Assembly: GCF_039794105.1 (NCBI RefSeq)
Contig: NZ_JBDIWA010000007.1
Location: 62,001-126,000 of the forward strand
DNA from: Kuenenia sp039794105
GTDB taxonomy: Bacteria > Planctomycetota > Brocadiia > Brocadiales > Brocadiaceae
Length of the DNA stretch: 64,000 bases
Reading direction: 5' to 3'
In this document: positions 53,337 through 60,578 of the stretch, piece after piece
Position numbering within the stretch: position 1 is the first letter of the stretch
Layout of the letters: every line of letters starts with the position of its first letter
The notes under the pieces: model-generated
What the model was told of the DNA's origin: nothing
Databases searched by the model: none
The model's input: only the letters and a program-made list of their open reading frames with translations
Position numbers and translations under genes: made by a program

Positions 53337-53683
53337 AGACTGCGTCTCTCATTCATTTTAAAAAGGTGTCTGTAAGGTATATAGTGTAGTCAAAGAAATA
53401 AGGTTATAGTTAAAGAAATCTATACTTTCAAAAGAAGCTTTACGCTTTTATGGTCTTAGTGAAAGACCGAGTTTACCATTTAAAATACCCGTTTGTCGAA
53501 CACTCTTCACAAACATATTTCTTGCATGTACAGGAATACATTTGTAGAATCATTTTTTTGTTTTTTTATTCTTTTTTTTCACACGGTAACTATTTCCTAT
53601 AAAATACTTTATCAGGAAATATGTAATCATATATTTTATTTAATCAGTAAAATCATTCTTTTTTTTGAAGGGTACGCAGGATT
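53337..53683. other. Intergenic, no gene recognised
   Basis: 347 bp between divergent genes. Contains an imperfect direct repeat TATAGTGTAGTCAAAGAAAT / TATAGTTAAAGAAAT at 53378-53421, T-rich stretches, and a CAGGA ribosome site before the aminotransferase ATG. A frame from 53493 is composed of hydrophobic AT-rich codons without a ribosome site. Confidence 0.45.
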
Positions 53684-54985
53684 ATGCGCAGAGGCATTGA
53701 ACATGAAGGTTGGAGACACCTTACCTATGAAATAAGAGCTATCGTGGCGGTAGCAAACGAATTAAAAAAATTAGGCGTCGAAATTACCTGGGAGAACATA
53801 GGGGATCCTGTCCAAAAAGGAGAGAAAATCCCTCAATGGATAAAAGACATAGTTATTCAATTGGTATCAGAAGACAAAACATATGGATACGTAGCCACAC
53901 AGGGCGTTCCCGAAACGAGAAAATTCCTTGCCGATCAGGTAAACAAACGCGGCGGGTATCAAATTTCGCCGGACGATATAATCTTTTTCAACGGATTAGG
54001 CGATGCTGTTTCCACTATCTTCAGTCTTTTGAAGAGGGAAGCGCGTGTGATTGGCCCTTCGCCAGCATATTCCACTCACTCGTCAGCAGAGGCAGCCCAC
54101 TCCGGGTATGATCACCTTACGTATGATCTCGACCCTGAAAACAATTGGCTGCCGGATCTTAATGATATTGAAAATAAAATAAAGTATAACGATTCCATTG
54201 CCGGCATGCTTATCATCAATCCCGACAATCCTACAGGATCAGTATACCCGCGTCCCTTCCTGGAAAAAATTGTTGAAATTGCAAAGAGGTATGAGTTATT
54301 TCTCATCTGTGACGAAATATATGCAAATATCGTTTATAACGGCGCTGAAACGGTAAATCTCAGCGAAATAATCGGCGGTGTGCCCGGCATGGCAATGCGC
54401 GGCATTTCCAAAGAATTTCCATGGCCTGGTTCCAGGTGTGGATGGATTGAGGTGTTCAACCAGGAATCAAATCCGGAATTCAAGAACTATATCAAAAGTT
54501 TAATTAACGCAAAAATGCTTGAAGTGTGTTCTACCAGCCTACCCCAATATGCTATTCCACTGATAATGGGTAATCCAAATTATCAGGCGCATCTGAAAAT
54601 GCGTAGAGAGAGGTATGAACACCGTGCGTATGAGGCATGCGAAATCTTTTCAAAGGTAAATGGCATACGTGTGGTAAAACCCCAGGGTGCATTCTATATG
54701 TCCATCGTATTTAAGGATGGTGTTTTAAATGCCCAACAAACCCTGCCAATCGAAAACATTGCTGTTAAAAAATACATCTTGGATAAAGTAAGTGGTGTGG
54801 AGGTAGATAAAAGGTTTGTGTATTATCTTCTCGGGGCAACGGGGATATGCGTTGTGCCATTAACAGGCTTTTGCTGCACAAGGAAAGGATTCCGCATCAC
54901 GCTATTGGAAGCCGATGATGAAAAACGAAAATGGACGTGGAATACTATTGCTGAAAATATAAATAAATATATAACCTCCGCCTAA
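53684..54985 (+). CDS. Class I/II PLP-dependent aminotransferase
   Basis: 433 residues. Motifs of the fold: NIGDPVQKG near 44, NGLGDAVSTIFSL at about 106, NPDNPTGSVYPR at about 178, DEIYANIVYNG, the PLP lysine in RGISKEFPWPGSRCGW (about 250), and the arginine-bearing RITLLEADDEK (about 405). It resembles alanine/valine-pyruvate aminotransferases that carry the insert ending FCCTRKGFRITLLE. The exact amino donor is not determinable. It stands alone ahead of a repeat-rich region. Confidence 0.9.
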   Translation: MRRGIEHEGWRHLTYEIRAIVAVANELKKLGVEITWENIGDPVQKGEKIPQWIKDIVIQLVSEDKTYGYVATQGVPETRKFLADQVNKRGGYQISPDDIIFFNGLGDAVSTIFSLLKREARVIGPSPAYSTHSSAEAAHSGYDHLTYDLDPENNWLPDLNDIENKIKYNDSIAGMLIINPDNPTGSVYPRPFLEKIVEIAKRYELFLICDEIYANIVYNGAETVNLSEIIGGVPGMAMRGISKEFPWPGSRCGWIEVFNQESNPEFKNYIKSLINAKMLEVCSTSLPQYAIPLIMGNPNYQAHLKMRRERYEHRAYEACEIFSKVNGIRVVKPQGAFYMSIVFKDGVLNAQQTLPIENIAVKKYILDKVSGVEVDKRFVYYLLGATGICVVPLTGFCCTRKGFRITLLEADDEKRKWTWNTIAENINKYITSA

Positions 54986-55029
54986 ACTCCTCACCGCATC
55001 CATGCAGCATTAACCATTTTTAATCCCTT

Positions 55030-55200
55030 CGAGCAGGGTCTAATCTGGTAGATTCCGCTAAATCAGATGAAGACAGGAAAAACAACTATAGCGCGGCAAA
55101 AGAAATTGTTGAATATATAAAACAAACATTCAATAAAATCTATACGCCCGAAGGAATGGTACATACCCTCGATAGATTAGGCTTTACTTACAAGAAAACT
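55030..55200 (+). pseudogene. N-terminal relic of an IS630-type transposase
   Basis: The frame reads RAGSNLVDSAKSDEDRKNN, then AAKEIVEYIKQTFNKIYTPE and GMVHTLDRLGFTYKKT. The YTPEGMVHTLDRLGFTYKKT portion is the winged-helix signature of IS630-family transposases. The frame is interrupted at 55201 by the family C element beginning GTAACTATTCAGCG. No DDE catalytic domain is found downstream, so the relic is inactive. Confidence 0.75.
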
Positions 55201-55665
55201 GTAACTATTCAGCGTAATCTATTAAATTGCCGAAGCACAACTCGTTTCCAAATTCATGTTTGGGAACGTAATGGCACTGGAAACTACATTCGCGGGTTCA
55301 GGTTTGCAACCTGAACCAAACGTTTTATCCTTTCAACCCCGCCTTCTATTAACAGAACAAATGACAAATAAATTCCAGCCGCAATTGATTTTTAAAAAGC
55401 GAGAACCATTCATTTAGAATGTCCAGCGGATAAAAAGCATTATAGACATGTTTTCAATACCCCCATTTTCAGGTATTGACATGAAAAAAAAACTGTTTAT
55501 ATTGGACATAGAGAAAAAGCATCTGCTTTGCAGTATAAATTGAGAAAACTAAGTAATTTGCCAAACTACCGGAGTGTAAAGCCAACTTGTTCCCAAACCT
55601 TGTGCTGAACATAGTGAAGTATCTGCTTGGGAAGGAGTCGTGTATTGTTTACGCTGAATAGTTAC
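55201..55665. mobile_element. MITE-like element, family C (TIR GTAACTATTCAGCG), nested in the IS630 relic
   Basis: A 465-bp element with inverted ends GTAACTATTCAGCGTAA and TTACGCTGAATAGTTAC. It includes the palindrome GGTTCAGGTTTGCAACCTG (55295 onward), a stretch (55272-55294) that matches bases 1-28 of the window inverted, and the 23-bp repeat at 55599-55621. No reading frame. GTAA ends recall IS66-type termini, but the length argues for a non-autonomous derivative. Confidence 0.7.
55599..55621 (+). repeat. 23-bp repeat related to the insertion at 6635-6657
   Basis: CTTGTGCTGAACATAGTGAAG and the two following bases match the insertion in the ISAs1 relic at about 17 of 23 positions. It is flanked by TTCCCAA and TTGGGAA, giving an inverted repeat around it. 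Non-coding. Confidence 0.5.
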
Positions 55666-55819
55666 GTTTGCGGAGAAATATAGAAATTATTTGTTTCGAT
55701 TAAATCAAAAAAAATAACTTTTACCACGCTTGGGGGGGCATTAAAACCGGTTCTGATTTTGTGGGAATTTAAGTATTTTAGTCCAGACGATTTTACCGTT
55801 ATTGAAAGGAGGCATCACT

Positions 55820-57451
55820 TTGAAAATTAACCATTTAAGAAAGATGTTCTTGGTTGTACCGCTTTTTATATTGTGGGCTGTTATTGGAAGCAATTCCTGG
55901 GGAAGTGGTATTAAACACGATCCTGACGAAAAAGGAAAACATTACCACGGACATATTAACGAAGAACCAGGTTCCAGGCATTATGAAGCGATACATGACA
56001 AAAAACCAAAACCTGAGCCTAAATCTGACATGTTAATAACCTCTATGGCATACCCAACAGGCAGTAAGGATTGTTGCAGCGTTATTTATATGGAAAAAAT
56101 AGCACCCAGAACAGGCGCAGTGGGTGTTCCTTATGAATATGTTATAAAAGTAACAAACCTTATTGACAGCAAGGTTGATGATGTAGAGGTCATTCATAGC
56201 CTGCCAGGCAATTTTACCATAACAGGCGCAGACCCTGATATGGCACAAAGCATAAACGACAGCATGAAAGAAGGTATTGCTGTGTGGGAACTAGGTACAC
56301 TGCAGCCTCATGAAACTAAAATTATCCGGTTAGCAGGTACCCCTACCAAAGAGGGTAAGATGCCGTTTTGTACCGACCTTGAATACCAGTTGCCGGATAT
56401 TTGCCTGGAACCGGAAATATTGCAGCCAAAGTTGTTGCTTTCCAAAAAGGCTCCGGAATCTGTATTGCTTTGCGATACCATACCATTGACTTTTGTAGTA
56501 CAGAACAGCGGAACGGGAATGGCCAGGGATGTTCAGATAAAAGAATCATTGCCTGACGGATTAACTACCCAGGACGGACATGCCAGTGTGATCTTGAAGG
56601 TCGGTACCCTTGCGCCTGGAGAGTCAAGAACGGCGACACTAAATGTTACAGCAGAAAGAATTGGTGAATATCATAACATTGCAACAGCAGTTGCGGATGG
56701 CGGATTAAGCATTGAGTCAAACAAAACAAGCACGGTTGTATTACAGCCCAAGTTGGAGATTGCAAAAACAGGACCTGATAACATCTATCTTGGACGTAAC
56801 ATTACCTATGATATATCGGTAAGCAACATAGGAAATGGCCCGGCATCGGCAACAGTAGTAACAGATACCATCCTTGCGAATGCTACATTTCTGAATGCGA
56901 CCAATGGCGGAGTAATGTCGGCAGGCGGTGTAAAATGGAATCTGGGTACTTTACAGCCAAACGATTCAAAAAAATTAAGTGTTACCGTACAGCCAAATGG
57001 TATTGGTACAGTTGAGAACAAGGTTACTGCCGAGGCAGTATGTGCAGAAGCGGTATCTGCAACCGCAACTACAGATGTTGCTGGTATTTCCGCTATATTG
57101 CTTGAGGTTGTTGACGTACATGATCCAATTGAGGTGGGACATGATGAGGTATACATTATTACCGTTACCAACCAGGGAACTGACCACAGCAGAAATATCA
57201 GGATAACCTGTACACTGGAAGATAGTATGGAATATATATCTTCCGGCGGTGTGACTAGCGGGACAATTGATGGTGAAGGCAGGACTGTAACATTTAGTCC
57301 GTTGCCAAGCCTGGCTCCAAAAGCAACGGCAACGTGGAAGGTTGAAGTAAAAGCCTTGAGCGACGGTGACGCAAGGTTTAAAGTTAATATGACCGATGAT
57401 CGTTTGACAAGGCCGGTAGAAGAAACCGAGGCCACACATTTCTATGAATAA
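55820..57451 (+). CDS. OmcB-like surface protein with DUF11 repeats (first copy)
   Basis: 543 residues from a TTG at 55820; AAAGGAGG lies 7 bases upstream, so the TTG at 55802 is too early. A signal peptide (about 1-28) is followed by a histidine/lysine-rich segment (about 30-70), then four DUF11 modules at about 80-185, 205-310, 312-420 and 435-543. The order and closing sequence (VVDVHDPIEVG, later KALSDGDARFKVNMTDD, EETEATHFYE) correspond to the chlamydial outer membrane protein OmcB (VVDTCDPVCVG; KAVSAGDARGE; DTENTHIY, from memory). Cysteines are few (about ten) compared with OmcB. A terminator follows. Confidence 0.88.
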   Translation: MKINHLRKMFLVVPLFILWAVIGSNSWGSGIKHDPDEKGKHYHGHINEEPGSRHYEAIHDKKPKPEPKSDMLITSMAYPTGSKDCCSVIYMEKIAPRTGAVGVPYEYVIKVTNLIDSKVDDVEVIHSLPGNFTITGADPDMAQSINDSMKEGIAVWELGTLQPHETKIIRLAGTPTKEGKMPFCTDLEYQLPDICLEPEILQPKLLLSKKAPESVLLCDTIPLTFVVQNSGTGMARDVQIKESLPDGLTTQDGHASVILKVGTLAPGESRTATLNVTAERIGEYHNIATAVADGGLSIESNKTSTVVLQPKLEIAKTGPDNIYLGRNITYDISVSNIGNGPASATVVTDTILANATFLNATNGGVMSAGGVKWNLGTLQPNDSKKLSVTVQPNGIGTVENKVTAEAVCAEAVSATATTDVAGISAILLEVVDVHDPIEVGHDEVYIITVTNQGTDHSRNIRITCTLEDSMEYISSGGVTSGTIDGEGRTVTFSPLPSLAPKATATWKVEVKALSDGDARFKVNMTDDRLTRPVEETEATHFYE

Positions 57452-57532
57452 TTTCTTATAAAAGCCGGGAGTTATTTATTGGTCGGTTAATGTGGTTAGT
57501 ATGATACTTATGGGTACTCATAAACAGAAGCA

Positions 57533-57564
57533 AAAAAGCCAGCTCTTTTTGCTGGCTTTTTTGC
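57533..57564 (+). terminator. Rho-independent terminator after the first OmcB-like gene
   Basis: The 12-bp stem AAAAAAGCCAGC with GCTGGCTTTTTT (57533-57544 and 57551-57562) has a TCTTTT loop, and the second arm is itself the T-tract. It lies about 80 bp after the first OmcB-like stop and 50 bp before the second gene, so the two are separately terminated, though read-through is possible. Confidence 0.85.
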
Positions 57565-57612
57565 TTTCTATAAAATTGTTTAAATAGGATTCATTTAATG
57601 GAGATACTATAT

Positions 57613-59205
57613 ATGAATAAATTTAAAAGAGCCGTATTTTTGCTTTATATTCTTTTTGCGACTTTACCATTTTTATACGGATGTAGTTATACAAACAGGT
57701 ATTTTTCGAATGAGAAGGAAGTTGTTTCCACGCGAGGATACGATGAAACCCAAGCAGCATCGGAAAAAAAATCTTCCGTAAAAAAAGAAACAAAATCGGA
57801 AGCCGCAGCCGAATATAAAAGACTTCATATGTCGGATAAACAGCATGGGCTTGTTCTTATCGATAAAAACCTTCCTTCGGAACCTCAGGTAGGGCAATTA
57901 TTCGACTATGTTATCACGATAACCAATGTTTCAGGCCAGAAGCTGATGGATGTAAAGGTAATCGAAACGCTTTCAAATAATTTTGAAATGAAAAATTCCA
58001 CTCCAAAAGCTGATATAACAAAGGAAAATGTTATACAATGGAGCATGGGAGAGTTGTCTCCGGATGAAAACAAATCATTTAGGGTATTTGGTGTTCCGGT
58101 GAAAGAGGGATCCATGTCTTTCTGTACGGATGTAACCTATAATCTGCCTCCATTTTGTTCCATTGCAAATGCAGTACAGCCAAAGTTGCTGCTTACCAAA
58201 AATACGCCACCGGCGGTATTAATTTGTGACGTGATACCTTTTACGTTTGTTGTGCAGAATTCAGGAACCGGATATGCCAAAAATGTCGAGATAAAAGAAT
58301 CTTTACCTGAAGGACTCAAAACGCACGATGGGCTTTCCAATGTTGTACTAAAAATTGGTACTCTTGCTCCAGGTGAATCAAGGACGGTTGCATTGAACGT
58401 AACCTCCGATAAAACAGGAGAGTATAGTAACGTTGCAACAGTAGTTGCCGACACCGGATTAAGCGCTGAATCTAATAAAACCACCACTGTTGTGCAAAAA
58501 CCGGAATTGCAGATTACAAAGAAGGGGCCTGGCAAGATATATATCGGACGTGATATAACATACGACATAGCAGTAAAAAATGTAGGAGATGGTAATGCCG
58601 GAACAACGGTAGTAGAGGACACAATACCCGCAAATGCAACATTTTTAAACGCAAGTTCCGGCGGCGTACTGTCTGCCGGTTCGGTCGCTTGGAACCTGGG
58701 TACATTGTATCCAAAAGATACGAGAAAGCTAAGTATTACCTTGCGTCCTAACGGACTTGGGTCTGTATTAAACAGGGCCACTGCTGAGGCGGTCTGTGCG
58801 GATGCCGTATCGGCAACGGCAACGACTGATGTCCTGGGTATTGCTGCTATATTGCTGGAAGTAGTTGACGTACATGACCCGATTGAAGTTGGGGCGGACG
58901 AAACTTATATTGTTACGGTAACGAACCAGGGGTCTTCCCATAGCAAAAATGTTAAAGTGTCATGCACACTCGAGGACGTCATGGAGTATGTGTCCTCATC
59001 GGGCGCAACCGGTGGTAGTCTTTCAGGTGATGGCAAGGTTATCAGCTTTGATCCGCTACCAAGTTTGGCTCCAAAGGCAAAGGCAACATGGAAGGTTGTT
59101 GTAAAAGCCCTAAACGAAGGGGATGTACGGTTTAAAGTCTCGATGCAGGATGATCGCCTTGACAGGCCAGTAGAAGAAACAGAGGCCACTACTTTCTATA
59201 AATAA
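57613..59205 (+). CDS. OmcB-like surface lipoprotein with DUF11 repeats (second copy)
   Basis: 530 residues from the ATG at 57613, chosen for GGAG eight bases upstream. A lipobox, PFLYGC, near residue 24 makes this copy a lipoprotein, unlike its neighbour. A lysine/serine-rich linker (about 30-72) precedes the same four DUF11 modules, with long stretches near-identical to copy one (LLEVVDVHDPIEVG, PEGLKTHDG versus PDGLTTQDG). Cysteines fall at matching places (FCTDV, ICDV, VCADA, SCTLED). It ends VEETEATTFYK. The two genes are tandem duplicates that differ in anchoring. Confidence 0.88.
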   Translation: MNKFKRAVFLLYILFATLPFLYGCSYTNRYFSNEKEVVSTRGYDETQAASEKKSSVKKETKSEAAAEYKRLHMSDKQHGLVLIDKNLPSEPQVGQLFDYVITITNVSGQKLMDVKVIETLSNNFEMKNSTPKADITKENVIQWSMGELSPDENKSFRVFGVPVKEGSMSFCTDVTYNLPPFCSIANAVQPKLLLTKNTPPAVLICDVIPFTFVVQNSGTGYAKNVEIKESLPEGLKTHDGLSNVVLKIGTLAPGESRTVALNVTSDKTGEYSNVATVVADTGLSAESNKTTTVVQKPELQITKKGPGKIYIGRDITYDIAVKNVGDGNAGTTVVEDTIPANATFLNASSGGVLSAGSVAWNLGTLYPKDTRKLSITLRPNGLGSVLNRATAEAVCADAVSATATTDVLGIAAILLEVVDVHDPIEVGADETYIVTVTNQGSSHSKNVKVSCTLEDVMEYVSSSGATGGSLSGDGKVISFDPLPSLAPKAKATWKVVVKALNEGDVRFKVSMQDDRLDRPVEETEATTFYK

Positions 59206-59281
59206 AAGTGCCGAATAAAAGTTCGTTGTCGGTGAATTGTTTTTCCATGTTTTTAATCGGTATTTTATTAAAAGATAACCG

Positions 59282-59314
59282 TCCTTCCTCATTTCAAGTG
59301 AGGAAGGATTTTTA
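59282..59314 (+). terminator. Rho-independent terminator after the second OmcB-like gene
   Basis: Stem TCCTTCCTCA with TGAGGAAGGA (59282-59291 and 59299-59308), loop of seven, followed by TTTTT at 59309-59313. It begins 77 bp after the stop codon. Confidence 0.82.
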
Positions 59315-59358
59315 TCTTTGCCCAATACAAAGATATAGTCAAACAAATCCGATTTTAG

Positions 59359-59431
59359 GTAACACTTTAGCCTTTTGAAAAACTCCAACAATGTAGTGCG
59401 ACGAGGTTCGTCGCACTACATGAATTTTTCG
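59359..59431. repeat. Family A repeat end joined to a GTGCGACGAGG hairpin
   Basis: GTAACACTTTAGCCTTTTG at 59359-59377 is a single family A end. Just inside, at 59391-59421, lies a perfect 14-bp-arm hairpin around GTGCGACGA-GGT-TCGTCGCAC, then TACATGAATTTTTCG as in the first 190 bases of the window. The DUF1566 gene begins 136 bp later and is followed by a complete family A element, so it is bracketed by these ends. Confidence 0.75.
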
Positions 59432-59566
59432 TTCCCGCTCCCAAGCTCCGCAGGCGGGGTCAAAATGAACTTTGTTTGTCTACAAAGCGGGGATGAACTA
59501 CTATGCCTTGGTGGTTATGAATCATTTCGTTTAAAAAGAACCTATAGAAACACAAACGGAGAAGAT

Positions 59567-60202
59567 ATGAAAAAAGGCCATGCTCTTTATCCGGGCAGTC
59601 TTGCTTTACTCAAAATCCTTGTGTTAATTGCAATAGTGCCTGCTAACAGCATTGTGTTTGCGGCAATGGAGACTGATGCTGTTGTACCAACGGGCAGTGT
59701 AGTTACGGCAATATTCTTTCGCAATACCCCGGAAAATGGCTTATCACCGGAAAAGATACAATCCGTATTGAAAAAAAAAGGACTATTTGATTCGCGAAGA
59801 AATCCTTTGGGAAAAGGAATTACCCACGCGTATGAAATACAAAAGGCGGGAAAAGTTGTGCATGACCGGACTGTTCATATTGCATGGCAGCAATCCGGTT
59901 CGCAAAAAGAAATGAATTACGCAGAGGCAAAGCACTATATTTCTCAACTAAACAGGGACCAATTTGCGGGTTATAACGACTGGCGTTTGCCAACCACCGA
60001 GGAAGCCATGTCGCTAATGCAATCAGTAAAGAAAAAGACTGGATTAAACATCGATGAGTTATTTGATCCCCACCAGGAAAGAATCTGGACTTCAGATATA
60101 AGAAAAGAAGGGACGGCATGGGTTGTCAGGTTTGATTCGGGATATTGCGACTACACCTATACAGATGCCAACATCAAATATCACGTTCGTGCCGTAAGGT
60201 AG
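59567..60202 (+). CDS. DUF1566 (Lcl C-terminal) domain protein, exported
   Basis: 211 residues from the ATG at 59567 with GGAGAAG just upstream; upstream frame codons belong to the repeat. A signal peptide (about 10-32, LLKILVLIAIVPANSIVFA) leads a mature protein whose C-terminal half matches DUF1566: RDQFAGYNDWRLPTTEEAMSL, ERIWTSDIRKEGTAWVVRFDSG, and HVRAVR at the end. This fold resembles C-type-lectin/formylglycine-type surface domains and is found in secreted proteins. The N-terminal half (PVGSVVTAIFFRNTPENG-like) is unfamiliar. Flanking repeat ends suggest capture as a unit. Confidence 0.82.
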   Translation: MKKGHALYPGSLALLKILVLIAIVPANSIVFAAMETDAVVPTGSVVTAIFFRNTPENGLSPEKIQSVLKKKGLFDSRRNPLGKGITHAYEIQKAGKVVHDRTVHIAWQQSGSQKEMNYAEAKHYISQLNRDQFAGYNDWRLPTTEEAMSLMQSVKKKTGLNIDELFDPHQERIWTSDIRKEGTAWVVRFDSGYCDYTYTDANIKYHVRAVR

Positions 60203-60369
60203 CAAATAAAAAGGGTAATCGGTTCCCTTGCGGGATAGAGGCATATTGCACAGATTGCGAGGATTAAAAAACTCGAATGACCATGCGGAGCGCCGCGTAG
60301 CTATAATTGGCCAATTAAGAAGCACATTCTAATTACAAAGCATAAAATTCAAAACAACTCCAAAACATT

Positions 60370-60533
60370 GCAACACTTTAGTTTTGTGAAACCGTAGTGG
60401 TGAAGCGTTTGCAATAAACGGTTGCTGCTCACTCTTCACGTAATAGCTAATTCCAATAAATTCTCATGTAGTGCGACGAGGTTAGTCACACTACAAATGA
60501 CAATTTCCAGTTTCAAAAGACTAAGGTGTTTAC
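60370..60533. mobile_element. MITE-like element, family A, carrying a GTGCGACGAGG hairpin
   Basis: 164 bp bounded by GCAACACTTTAGTTTTGTG and the inverted CAAAAGACTAAGGTGTTTAC. Inside, at 60467-60495, is a degenerate copy of the hairpin at 59391-59421, and a partial copy of the family E end (GTGGTGAAGCGTTTGC). This shows that the hairpin family is sometimes part of family A elements. The rest of the 60203-60578 gap is plain. Confidence 0.75.
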
Positions 60534-60578
60534 GATAAGTTACTAATGTATTCCCTTGCAAAATGTGGTTGCCTGCCC

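Noticed and set aside
53493..53735. 80-residue frame overlapping the aminotransferase start
   Set aside because: AT-rich hydrophobic codons without a ribosome site; the aminotransferase frame is clearly the real one.
55201..55665. Family C element considered as a complete IS
   Set aside because: Under 500 bp and without any reading frame that resembles a transposase.
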